Origin: CAYGZC01 sp964354225
Lineage (GTDB): Bacteria; Bacteroidota; Ignavibacteria; UBA10030; SZUA-254
Reading direction: 5' to 3'
NCBI GenBank assembly: GCA_964354225.1
Contig: CAYGZC010000291.1
Location: 1 to 8,995, forward strand
Length of the DNA: 8,995 bases
Shown: positions 1-7,208 of the stretch, piece by piece
How the letters are laid out: each line of letters opens with the position of its first letter
Position numbering within the stretch: the stretch's first letter is position 1
Translations under genes and position numbers: made by a program
Notes under the pieces: model-generated
Database searches by the model: none
What the model saw: only the letters and a program-made list of their open reading frames with translations
Told to the model about the DNA's origin: nothing

Positions 1-2819
1 GCAACACTATCACGATCATCACCAAGGATAATCACCTGCTGGTCACTTGGAAACTTCAGCCAGTATCCTTCACCGAAATTAAGGTTTGTTTTTTCGATGT
101 AGATACCGTCATAAGCGAATGCGCTTGATGTTGATGTCGGGAAGAGCGTATCCTTTTGGGTTGAATCGGGAATAAGCGGAAGCGAAATCATATTCCACTG
201 ACCGCGGACACTATCGGCAAAATATGGACCACGGAATAGTTTCAAATCGGATTCGGATGATGATACGGGTGACAAACCTCGTGCTGCGTGCATTATACCG
301 GACAACTCGCTCGGATCGTAACGAAGACTAACCTGTGCGCAATAGTTCTCTCCACACTCAGGTTTTATTATGTACATCCGTTTGAGTGGCTCGATCTTAC
401 AGTATAAACTATCTGCACGCGAGTTGACAATCCGAGGGCGTGGAAGACCAAAGGGCCATCTCGAAAACTTCCTCGCTGTATCAATCACGATCGTGTTCTT
501 CAGTGTATCAATCCTACCACCTAACGAATCCCAATAGAAATTGCCTGCCATTGGATTTTGAAGGATCGTCATCGAAACAGCACATGGGTTTGTACCTTCA
601 CCCGAAAATTTAATGTATGAACCGGGGCTCTCGAAGCGATAAATTCCTGTCTCACCCGCCCTGATTTTTCTATTTATCGTTCCTCTAATTATTTTGCCTG
701 TGTCTTGAATTGTGTTTGGATCGTCGTTTGCAACAATGATACTGTCTTTTTCACGAGGATTGAGATTTGTGTGAAGAAAAAGTCGATTTTGAATTAACAG
801 GTTGCCAATAACATTAACCAGCTGACTTGATATTTCAAGATTATAAAAGTTATTTTTTATTGAGGAAGTCAAGTTCGAATTAAGCCCGTTGCTTTCATCT
901 CTGATAGGAATCCAATGATTGTTCCCTGAGTTGGAAGGTGGATTCGGAGTTGAAGATGATGCAATAGTTTGAGTATCGGTTCCAGCAAATGTAATCGTAG
1001 AAGTACCTGGCTCAAATGTTCCGTTTGTTAACCAATCGCCATAACAGATTATTCCAGTTGAGTTGGAATTAGATGGCATTACAATCGAAGCACCGCTGTC
1101 TATCCGAATTGTTTGCAACACTTGTAACTGTCCTACAGTAGGAGAAAATTGTAAGGTTGCTCCTTGTTCTACTCTAATTGCTTGAACGCTATCGTTAGGA
1201 AGAGAATCAACGGTAACAACTACATTTGGTGGGATTGCTACAGTATTACTTGGACCCGGAACAACACCACCCGCCCAATTTGAAGGATCCGACCAATTAC
1301 CACTACTATCGCCATTATAGCGATAAGCATAAGTATTCCCAAAGTCTTTTCCACTTATATCCCCTTCTCCTGTAACAGAAATTGTATAGATTCCTAAGCC
1401 CGTTGGATATGTTTGCATCCAAGCAGTATCTTGCTCTTCACTTATATAATAAGTACCCGCTAATGGTAGATCGAATTCATAACTTCCGTTTTGATTTGTA
1501 ACGGCTGCATCTAAAAAGATGTTGTCTGAATTTTTTAGATAGAATTTCCATCCTGAAAGAGTTGTGTCTTCTGGTTCTCTTATTCTATTTCCATTGATGT
1601 CGTTAAATTTAACTCCACTAATTACGCCACGTTGGCTATTACCAAAGTCTTTCCCGCCAATATTCATACCACTTCCAAGTGTAACGGTGTAGGTGTTCGG
1701 TGAAATAGGTATCGTTTGGATCCATCCAACCTGCCTTTGTTCGCTAACGGTATATGTTCCCGGCTGTAGTGCTATTAGCGAATAATATCCATCTCCATCT
1801 GTTAATGTATCGGATATCTCTACATCAGACTTTAACAAACGAATGTGCCAGCCAGAGAGTCCGAGTTCTCCATCATTTATTCCGTTCCGATTTAGATCAT
1901 TAAAACATTTTCCTTGGATAGTATCAGGTTGAACGTTACCAAAATCTCTATTTAAAAAATACCGATTTGAAGAATTGATTGTGATATTATGAACGCCTGG
2001 AGGATTAGGTGTTGGTGATGTTTGCATCCAACCTTCAGGTATCACTTCACTTATAGAATATAATCCATCGGGTAAATCTAAAAATGAAAAAGATCCATCT
2101 GCCTTTGTCAATACTGCATCATTTATTGGTCCACTCACATCGACTCGCCAACCTTCAAGTGCTGCCTCTGCGTTGGATAAACCTACGTTGTCTCTAATCC
2201 CATTTCCATTGGAATCTACAAAAACCACTCCACTAACTCTGCTGATTCTAGATTCATAAGTAGTGTCTTTTAACTTGACACCATATTTATAAATGAAAAG
2301 ATCAGTAATTCCTAAATTACCAGGTCCGTTTATTAGAAGACTATCCTGAGTGAACATATTAATTTTAGGTATATGCCCTGTACGATCAACAATAAACATG
2401 CTATCGCAACGATCATATAGATACGTTGAATTGGACCATCTTAAAATCCATGTAGCCGATGGATGATCATCATCCATGATATTTAAAACGAATGTATCTC
2501 TTTTTGTCACATTTTGTGGGATACCACGTAAGTCGAGCCACACTAATCCCAATCCTCGACTGGGTCTTCCGGGAACATTTCCCCACCTAACATCCATACC
2601 AGGCGAAAGTGGTGGTGCATCTTTTTCGTTTAATGAAGGGAAGAGATGATCTACTCCGTATGTAGCATCTGGGTGATTCCCATAAGATACTGTACGAGTG
2701 TAGACGAAGCCTTTGATGTTAATAGAGATGAGTGAATATGCTTCTGGTTGTGCGAGTGAAATAGAAGCATAAAAAGTTAGGAGTAATGTAACGACGAAAA
2801 TATTGTGACATACATTCAT
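1..2819 (-). CDS. Large secreted multidomain protein with three SdrD_B/Cna-B-like repeats (C-terminus beyond left edge)
   Basis: The frame starts at ATG 2819-2817 and stays open for 939 codons to the left edge, so the C-terminus is missing. A GGGG run about 6 bases upstream is a modest ribosome site. Residues 1-23 form a signal peptide (hydrophobic 7-18, likely cleavage SLA|QP). Residues 24-193 match nothing I recognise. Residues 194-496 hold three SdrD_B/Cna-B-like beta-sandwich repeats, each ending in DFGN. Residues 509-515 read WSDPSNW, then comes a beta-rich region with GDWLTNGTF (594-602) and TFAGTDTQTI (610-619), motifs I associate with exported proteins of Bacteroidota and Ignavibacteria. 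Near residue 875 a WNMISLPL segment leads to a GEGYWLKF motif. The likely role is a surface or secreted structural/adhesive protein. A type IX sorting domain may lie beyond the edge (inference). It is transcribed divergently from the kinase. Confidence 0.85.
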   Translation of the reverse strand, partial: MNVCHNIFVVTLLLTFYASISLAQPEAYSLISINIKGFVYTRTVSYGNHPDATYGVDHLFPSLNEKDAPPLSPGMDVRWGNVPGRPSRGLGLVWLDLRGIPQNVTKRDTFVLNIMDDDHPSATWILRWSNSTYLYDRCDSMFIVDRTGHIPKINMFTQDSLLINGPGNLGITDLFIYKYGVKLKDTTYESRISRVSGVVFVDSNGNGIRDNVGLSNAEAALEGWRVDVSGPINDAVLTKADGSFSFLDLPDGLYSISEVIPEGWMQTSPTPNPPGVHNITINSSNRYFLNRDFGNVQPDTIQGKCFNDLNRNGINDGELGLSGWHIRLLKSDVEISDTLTDGDGYYSLIALQPGTYTVSEQRQVGWIQTIPISPNTYTVTLGSGMNIGGKDFGNSQRGVISGVKFNDINGNRIREPEDTTLSGWKFYLKNSDNIFLDAAVTNQNGSYEFDLPLAGTYYISEEQDTAWMQTYPTGLGIYTISVTGEGDISGKDFGNTYAYRYNGDSSGNWSDPSNWAGGVVPGPSNTVAIPPNVVVTVDSLPNDSVQAIRVEQGATLQFSPTVGQLQVLQTIRIDSGASIVMPSNSNSTGIICYGDWLTNGTFEPGTSTITFAGTDTQTIASSSTPNPPSNSGNNHWIPIRDESNGLNSNLTSSIKNNFYNLEISSQLVNVIGNLLIQNRLFLHTNLNPREKDSIIVANDDPNTIQDTGKIIRGTINRKIRAGETGIYRFESPGSYIKFSGEGTNPCAVSMTILQNPMAGNFYWDSLGGRIDTLKNTIVIDTARKFSRWPFGLPRPRIVNSRADSLYCKIEPLKRMYIIKPECGENYCAQVSLRYDPSELSGIMHAARGLSPVSSSESDLKLFRGPYFADSVRGQWNMISLPLIPDSTQKDTLFPTSTSSAFAYDGIYIEKTNLNFGEGYWLKFPSDQQVIILGDDRDSV
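1332..2240 (-). repeat. Three tandem SdrD_B-like domain repeats within the secreted protein
   Basis: The repeats cover residues about 194-298, 299-396 and 397-496. Each opens with a G-x-x-F-x-D element and an Asp/Asn loop: D202-N204-N206-D210, D308-N310-N312-D316 and D407-N409-N411-E415. This resembles the calcium-type loops of SdrD_B domains. Each carries a late SE-x(5-6)-W-x-QT-x-P motif (SEVIPEGWMQTSP, SEQRQVGWIQTIP, SEEQDTAWMQTYP) and ends in (R/K)DFGN. The third repeat has Ala for Gly before the Trp and a weaker loop (NGNRIRE). The copies are clearly diverged, so this is an old protein-level duplication and not a recent DNA tandem repeat. Calcium binding is inferred from the family. Confidence 0.75.
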
Positions 2820-3506
2820 ATGAACCCCACAAATATTAAATTAATCATGAATCGATATACACTTTCTTAATCAAGAGTACCAAAAACCTGAGGTAGCTAT
2901 CGACATATATGTTGAACATTCTAATTAATAAACTGTACCATTTTCCTTTAGATCTGGATTCCCCAAATTTAATCGTGTTAAGTTAAGGCCCTCCCATTTC
3001 AAGAATAAAAACAAAAGCGGGCGGCTAAATGAGATTACGTACTCATTTTTTTGAATAGACATACGACTCAGCTTTCCTGAAATTGATTTTATTTCAAAAT
3101 TAAAAGCATTTCCTCACAACGAACAGTTACCACACGTGGGGAATGGATATCTCACTTGCCTTAAGTTAATAAAATTTATTTCTTTTGTCAATACTTTTTC
3201 GCTTGAATCTCCCTAAATCGTTTAGTATATTTGGCTGTTTGTAAAAACTGATATTTCAGTCAATTATCGAATGTTTTATATTGCGAAAAATCGTATATCT
3301 CGGAAAATCGAATTGTGTGACTCTCGACCTTTTATCCTTTTCCCTCCGATGGAGTTTCTTCGATCAAATTGGGGGGGAAGTCGCAGAGTGACGGAAAGAA
3401 GATAGAGTCAGTGTTAACCGTGATTGGTCAGATAATATTACACAACCCTTACGCTATACTGCTTGGTTTGACGAGCGGAACAGGGAGAGGGTAGTGAAGG
3501 AAATGA
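2820..3506. other. Divergent AT-rich intergenic region
   Basis: This stretch of nearly 700 bases separates the leftward secreted-protein gene from the rightward kinase unit. Neither strand has a convincing gene: frames are short and stop-rich. It contains one candidate promoter (3203-3233), a weak AT-rich stem followed by Ts (3027-3052), a CACGTG palindrome near 3134, a run of seven G at 3371-3377, and purine-rich sequence just before the kinase leader. The size and AT-richness suit a regulatory spacer with promoters for both directions. A convincing promoter was found only for the plus strand. Confidence 0.6.
3203..3233 (+). promoter_or_regulatory. Candidate Bacteroidota-type promoter for the kinase unit
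   Basis: TTG at 3203-3205 is followed after 20 bases by TATATTTG at 3226-3233. This fits the Bacteroidota -33 TTG and -7 TAnnTTTG consensus with its usual spacing. It is the only such pair I found on the plus strand between 2820 and 3506. Transcription would begin near 3240, giving an untranslated leader of about 270 bases before the fossil kinase start. Whether this organism uses that promoter class is inferred. Confidence 0.4.
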
Positions 3507-3569
3507 ATGATGATTGGTAAAACATTTTCTCACTACAAAATCCTCAAGAAACTCGATGAAGGTGGGATG

Positions 3570-3653
3570 TCCCAAAATCACACACGAGTCCCGTTCCTAT
3601 GGGACGAGTGGAATGTGATTTTGAGGATCCCGCTGCAGCGAAGCGGAAGCGGG
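3570..3653 (+). repeat. Two-hairpin palindromic element between fossil and intact kinase starts
   Basis: The first hairpin has an outer 10-bp perfect stem (CAAAATCACA 3573-3582 with TGTGATTTTG 3614-3623), extendable by TCC 3570-3572 pairing with GGA 3625-3627 across a bulged A. Inside are CAC/GTG (3583-3585 with 3608-3610), a GA/GA tandem mismatch, and GTCCC/GGGAC (3588-3592 with 3601-3605), closed by an 8-base loop. The second hairpin pairs CCCGCT 3629-3634 with AGCGGG 3648-3653, and its loop carries a second AGCGG. The element is more GC-rich than its surroundings and abruptly ends the kinase similarity. It looks like a dispersed REP/MITE-like repeat, but other copies cannot be seen in this window. 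Confidence 0.6.
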
Positions 3654-3656
3654 AGG
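3652..3656 (+). promoter_or_regulatory. Shine-Dalgarno of the intact kinase, overlapping a hairpin arm
   Basis: GGAGG at 3652-3656 lies 8 bases before ATG 3665 and is the ribosome site that fixes this start. Its first two bases belong to the right arm of the CCCGCT/AGCGGG stem, so folding could partly hide it. Ribosomes finishing the upstream frame at 3668 would melt that stem. Confidence 0.6.
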
Positions 3657-3664
3657 CGTGATCT

Positions 3665-6241
3665 ATGATTGGACAGACCGTTTCTCATTACAAAATCCTC
3701 GAGAAACTAGGTGAGGGTGGAATGGGTGTAGTCTTCAAAGCCGAAGACACCAAGCTCGGCAGATGTGTTGCAATCAAGTTCCTTCCTCAACATGTCGGTG
3801 CGGATGAAGAAAAGAAGACGCGCTTTATCCAAGAGGCAAGGGCTGCCTCAGTAATCGATCATCCGAACATTGGTGCAATTTACGAGATCAATGAAACAGC
3901 GGATGGCTCGATGTACATTGTTATGGCATGTTATGATGTGGATTCGCTTAAGGATAAGATATCAAAAGGACTTCTAGAGATAAATCAAGCAATCGATTTT
4001 TCATTACAGATTGCTCAGGGAATGGCAAAGGCACACGAGCGTGGAATAATTCACCGCGACCTTAAACCGGGAAATGTTTTAATAACCAATGATGGTATTG
4101 CCAAGATTATAGATTTTGGGCTTGCGAAACTTTCGGGAGGTACTCATCTTACTAAAAGCGGTACAACACTTGGGACAGTTGCTTACATGTCGCCCGAGCA
4201 AGCGCGTGGCGAAAATGTTGATGCACGGTCAGATATCTGGTCGTTGGGCATAATGCTTTTTGAGATGCTAACAGGGAAGCTTCCATTTCGCGGTGAGTTC
4301 GATGCTGCGATGATGTACTCGATAACAAACGAAAACCCATTACCAGTTGAAACATTTAGAACTGCTCTCCCCTTCGATCTTAAACTGATTATCGCACGTG
4401 CATTACAAAAAGATCCCAAGGATCGATACCAGCGGATGGATGAGATTGTTACCGATCTCAAAGCGTTACACTTAAAAACTCAAACTGGTAAGGTTGTAAG
4501 TGACATTTCTGAATCTGATTGGAAAACTGCGACCAAAACAATAAGATACATAGCACAGAGGCATAAATTATCTTTCATCTGGATACCGGCTGCAATTCTT
4601 TTAATCGCTTTTGCTGGCTTTATAATCAAGACGTTTCTGATAAAATCACCTTCAACCACACTTAGTAAATCTATAGCCGTTCTACCATTTATCAATATCG
4701 GAGAATCAGAGCAAGCATATTTTGCTGATGGTTTTGCAGATGAGATAACAAGTGAACTCAACGAACTCCCACAGGTACAAGTCATATCACGGCAAAGTTC
4801 ATCTTTCTTCAAGGATACAAAACTGAAGGATAGCACAATCACCAACCAGCTCGGTGTCCGTTATCTACTCAAAGGTGAAATACTAGCACTCGTTGGAAGA
4901 ATAAAAATCAAATTATCTCTTTTCGATAGTCATTCAGATGAAGAATTTTGGAAACAAAATTATGATATTGCACGGGGCGAAATATTAAAAGCAAAAAAAG
5001 AGATCATAAAAGAAGTCGCAAGTCAGCTTGGTATTGACCAGGATTTGATAAAACCTCCACGCTATGAAACTTCACCAGAGGTATACAATTCATTTCTTCA
5101 AGGATTGTACTATCGTGATAAGCAGACCAAAGAAGCAAGTGTGCTTGCCATTACTTTTTTTACTGAAGCGATAAAAAATGATTCAAATTTTATTCCTGCA
5201 TTTGTGGCGCTTGCAAATACCAAAGTCGAACATTACCGTCAGGGCTGGGAGACGTCTGAGCAATATTTAACAGATGCAAAAAAATATTGTCAGAAAGTAT
5301 TACTAGCCGATTCGAACTCCTCACAAGCTTATGCAGAATTAGGAATTATAGCCGACATTAAAGGAAATCCAAAAGAAGCACTCGATCTTCTCCTCAAATC
5401 TTATAATAAGGAAAAAAGTAATTCCGTTGCTCTTACATCAATCGCTTATATTTATCTTTTTGAATTTGGCGAGCCTGCAAAGGGTGTGATGTATTTAAAG
5501 CAACTTCAGGAAATAAATCCATTCGACTGGCTCACTTCAATGAATTTAGGAATAGCATATGCGCAGATTAAAAATTATCCTGAAGCAATCCGTGCATTTC
5601 ATCGAGCTTACCAATTAAATCCTCAACATGAATGGACATTTTATTCACTCGGCTACACTTATGAGCGCCTCGGTCAGTTCGATAGTGCCATTTATTACTA
5701 TCAATCTGCTATACAAATAAATCCAATGAATCCAAAACCGTACGATGCACTTGTATCAGTTCTACTTGTAAATAATAAATACACCAAAGCAGAATCGATA
5801 ATGACGGTTGGGATGAGGTATCTACAGGACGATATTAACTTGTTTTACGACTTGGGTGTTACGTACCTTCTTGGAAATAAACAATCCAATGCGCGCAAAA
5901 TTTTTAGTGATGGCTTAAATCTTGTTGAAGGAAAAATCAAAATAAATCCGGGTAATGGTGGCCAATATGCATTTGCAGGATTATTTAATGCACGGCTCGG
6001 GAACAAGAATGCCGCAATGAAAGCAATGGAGAAAGCAGTTCAGCTTGATTCAACGAACGAAGAGGTAGTAATGAGAGTTGCACGAGTATATGCAATCTTA
6101 GGAGTAAAAGATAGAATGTTGGAATGGTTCAAACGTGTTAGAGCAATGACTACAGAATACGATGCTTCCTACTTAAGAACTGCAATGGATTTTGAAAAAT
6201 ATAGGAATGATCCCGATTTGCTTTCAATCGCACGACAGTAA
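3665..6241 (+). CDS. Membrane-anchored eukaryotic-type Ser/Thr protein kinase with FlgO/TolB-N-like and TPR domains
   Basis: This 858-residue protein has an N-terminal Hanks-type kinase domain, about residues 9-270. It shows the ATP loop G16-E-G-G-M-G21, VAIK with Lys38, helix-C Glu57, HRDLKPGN with catalytic Asp132 (130-137), DFG Asp150, and SPE 176-178 in place of APE. All catalytic residues are present and it is an RD kinase, so it should phosphorylate Ser/Thr using ATP in the cytoplasm. One transmembrane helix spans about 303-325. A segment starting KSIAVLPF (335-342) and running to about 455 resembles the FlgO/TolB N-terminal-like domain of bacterial sensor proteins. TPR-like helical pairs fill about 489-840, clearest at 621-690. 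With a single helix, the C-terminal half should lie across the membrane as sensor or scaffold (inference). No two-component or phosphatase partner lies nearby. The start is fixed by GGAGG 8 bases upstream. Confidence 0.93.
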   Translation: MIGQTVSHYKILEKLGEGGMGVVFKAEDTKLGRCVAIKFLPQHVGADEEKKTRFIQEARAASVIDHPNIGAIYEINETADGSMYIVMACYDVDSLKDKISKGLLEINQAIDFSLQIAQGMAKAHERGIIHRDLKPGNVLITNDGIAKIIDFGLAKLSGGTHLTKSGTTLGTVAYMSPEQARGENVDARSDIWSLGIMLFEMLTGKLPFRGEFDAAMMYSITNENPLPVETFRTALPFDLKLIIARALQKDPKDRYQRMDEIVTDLKALHLKTQTGKVVSDISESDWKTATKTIRYIAQRHKLSFIWIPAAILLIAFAGFIIKTFLIKSPSTTLSKSIAVLPFINIGESEQAYFADGFADEITSELNELPQVQVISRQSSSFFKDTKLKDSTITNQLGVRYLLKGEILALVGRIKIKLSLFDSHSDEEFWKQNYDIARGEILKAKKEIIKEVASQLGIDQDLIKPPRYETSPEVYNSFLQGLYYRDKQTKEASVLAITFFTEAIKNDSNFIPAFVALANTKVEHYRQGWETSEQYLTDAKKYCQKVLLADSNSSQAYAELGIIADIKGNPKEALDLLLKSYNKEKSNSVALTSIAYIYLFEFGEPAKGVMYLKQLQEINPFDWLTSMNLGIAYAQIKNYPEAIRAFHRAYQLNPQHEWTFYSLGYTYERLGQFDSAIYYYQSAIQINPMNPKPYDALVSVLLVNNKYTKAESIMTVGMRYLQDDINLFYDLGVTYLLGNKQSNARKIFSDGLNLVEGKIKINPGNGGQYAFAGLFNARLGNKNAAMKAMEKAVQLDSTNEEVVMRVARVYAILGVKDRMLEWFKRVRAMTTEYDASYLRTAMDFEKYRNDPDLLSIARQ

Positions 6242-6350
6242 CTATTTTTTAAACCAAATTTCACTTACTAAACTCCCCAACACTTACACCCGTTCTCATC
6301 TAATTTTAGATAAACTTATGACTGTCCACTGCATGCACTATTATACCCAT

Positions 6351-6782
6351 TCATATCTTCTTTGGATAAAGGAACGCTGTCGTAATTACCAATATCGCAG
6401 CGATTAGATCAGCACCAATACAGATGAAAAGGAGGATCGGCACGAGTTGCATTGGGGGACCGTGCCCCATAAAGGCGTCACGTGCATCGGTAAGTGCCAA
6501 TGCTAACAGAAGAGTTACAAATGCCAGAATGCCGAGAAGGACAGTCGACAGACGACTACGGACCTTGGTCCTAATGGCGATGACAATGAGACTCGCTGAG
6601 ACGATGATGCTGATGACAACGTTCACCCAAAAACCAGTAGCAGCTGACTCCGGCGTAGCGAACAGGGAAGTATCGGCTTTCACTGGTGGTATCACACCAA
6701 CTACTTCCACAAGTGCAACTATAACGAGCAGTGCGGCACCTATCAAGAGAGAATTTCTGCAAAACTTTACGCTTACTGTCAT
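6351..6782 (-). CDS. Small four-helix integral membrane protein of unknown function
   Basis: I do not recognise this family. The protein of 143 residues has four strongly hydrophobic segments, at about 11-31, 48-68, 78-97 and 112-138 counted from the ATG. A short loop rich in Asp, Arg, His, Gly and Pro (TDARDAFMGHGPP) precedes the last helix. I chose ATG 6782-6780 because GGAG at 6792-6789 sits 6 bases before it. A TTG four codons upstream would extend the frame but overlaps that ribosome site. The gene converges on the kinase, and the 109 bases between them show no clear terminator. A long frame on the opposite strand is a shadow rich in Arg and Met. The hydrophobic pattern and good ribosome site make the minus-strand gene the real one. 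Confidence 0.7.
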   Translation of the reverse strand: MTVSVKFCRNSLLIGAALLVIVALVEVVGVIPPVKADTSLFATPESAATGFWVNVVISIIVSASLIVIAIRTKVRSRLSTVLLGILAFVTLLLALALTDARDAFMGHGPPMQLVPILLFICIGADLIAAILVITTAFLYPKKI

Positions 6783-6867
6783 GTTTATCTCCAAATGTTT
6801 CTAACCATTAATTATTATTTAACTCATGTTACGCACATCATTTTCCCACGCTCTTTGTCTGAATTTG

Positions 6868-6998
6868 AATAGCCCCGAACTTTAGTTCGGGGTAACAATA
6901 AACCAAGAATAAAGTGGGTTTTAACCCTATAACAATGGGGCTGAAGCCCAATTTGGTTTTTTGAGTTTTTTAGCCCCACGATAAATCGTGGGGCTATT
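6868..6998. repeat. 131-bp palindromic (REP/MITE-like) non-coding element
   Basis: The unit is bounded by 9-base inverted ends, AATAGCCCC at 6868-6876 and GGGGCTATT at 6990-6998. It contains a left hairpin (CCCCGAAC/GTTCGGGG, 6873-6892) and a right hairpin with a near-perfect 12-bp stem (TAGCCCCACGAT 6971-6982 with ATCGTGGGGCTA 6985-6996). Between them an AAACCAA/TTGGTTT stem (6900-6906 with 6953-6959) encloses two small hairpins (6916-6927 and 6938-6949). No reading frame is visible. The repeated TAGCCCC hairpin layout resembles REP/BIME-type elements mobilised in trans by REP-associated tyrosine transposases. Mobility is inferred, as no transposase is in the window. Confidence 0.65.
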
Positions 6999-7093
6999 AA
7001 TGTGTATCTTGGTACCTTTGCGTAACAAAGTTATTTAAGTACAACACTATTTCATTTTTTATTATCGGTATAACATCCTGCTATACGTGAAAA

Positions 7094-7135
7094 CTATTTC
7101 CTCGTTAGCTTCACACGTGCGAAAGGTTGAAGCTT
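7094..7135 (-). pseudogene. C-terminal remnant of a second DUF1579-like gene
   Basis: Read leftward, this encodes KLQPFARVKLTRK and TAG, identical in protein to the last 13 residues of the intact secreted protein at 8316-8831. The DNA differs at 5 of 42 bases, and all five are synonymous third-codon changes. Upstream the similarity collapses within a few codons and a stop (TGA 7156-7154) is in frame, so nothing more of the gene remains. Similarity continues a few bases past the stop codon (AAAA, then TATAC). The pattern points to a once-functional paralogue lost by deletion, not to a fresh copy of the intact gene. Confidence 0.75.
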
Positions 7136-7208
7136 TACATTCCCCGAAGAGTATCACTGCTTTATTAATATGTTAGGTGCAGGCATATGTCTGTTCTTGA
7201 GATAAAAG

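Larger units (their letters stand above)
3510..3668 (+). pseudogene. Kinase N-terminal fossil / possible 52-aa leader peptide overlapping the kinase start
   Basis: ATG 3510 (in-frame ATG also at 3507) opens a 52-codon frame. An AGGAA Shine-Dalgarno at 3498-3502 sits 7 bases before 3510. The first 20 residues, MIGKTFSHYKILKKLDEGGM, match the start of the intact kinase downstream at 16 of 20 positions, and the DNA matches at 49 of 60 bases. Similarity stops at Met20, in the glycine-rich ATP loop, where a hairpin element begins. The remaining 32 residues are that element read in frame. The frame ends at TGA 3666-3668, overlapping the kinase ATG as ATGA. It cannot be a kinase, since only the P-loop start remains. 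It may be the head of a deleted paralogue. If still translated, it could couple translation to the downstream kinase. Confidence 0.7.
6783..7208. other. Gene-free interval between membrane protein and rsgA
   Basis: These 426 bases carry no intact gene. From left to right they hold the upstream region of the membrane-protein gene (6783-6867), a palindrome-rich element (6868-6998), about 95 AT-rich bases with nothing I recognise (6999-7093), the tail of a broken DUF1579-like gene (7094-7135), and about 70 unassigned bases up to the rsgA stop. No minus-strand TTG/TAnnTTTG promoter pair for the membrane protein was found. Confidence 0.6.

Noticed and set aside
2964..2971. Minus-strand TAAATTTG as a -7 element for the secreted-protein gene.
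   Set aside because: No TTG lies at the expected 19-21 base spacing (nearest is about 28), and it would leave a leader of about 145 bases.
3027..3052. Stem AAATGAG/CTCATTT followed by Ts, resembling a rho-independent terminator on the plus strand.
   Set aside because: The stem is AT-rich with an 8-base loop, and no plus-strand gene lies upstream for it to terminate.
6780..6794. TTG start at 6794 for the membrane protein, adding four residues.
   Set aside because: That codon overlaps the GGAG ribosome site serving ATG 6782, so the shorter start is better supported.
6424..6804. A 126-codon plus-strand frame opposite the four-helix membrane protein, preceded by an AGGAGG-like stretch.
   Set aside because: Its translation is rich in Arg, Met and Thr with no domain or export pattern, while the opposite strand gives four clean membrane helices and a well-spaced GGAG. 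It is best explained as an antisense shadow.
6971..7000. The strong TAGCCCC hairpin as a transcription terminator.
   Set aside because: No U-tract follows it on either strand (the T run precedes it on plus and the minus side has A), and it belongs to a larger symmetric element.
7006..7016. GGTACCTTTG near 7010 also occurs near 8398 inside the DUF1579-like gene, suggesting more of the fossil paralogue.
   Set aside because: The match is only about 10 bases and lies beyond the fossil's stop codon, in the wrong order, so it is probably chance.
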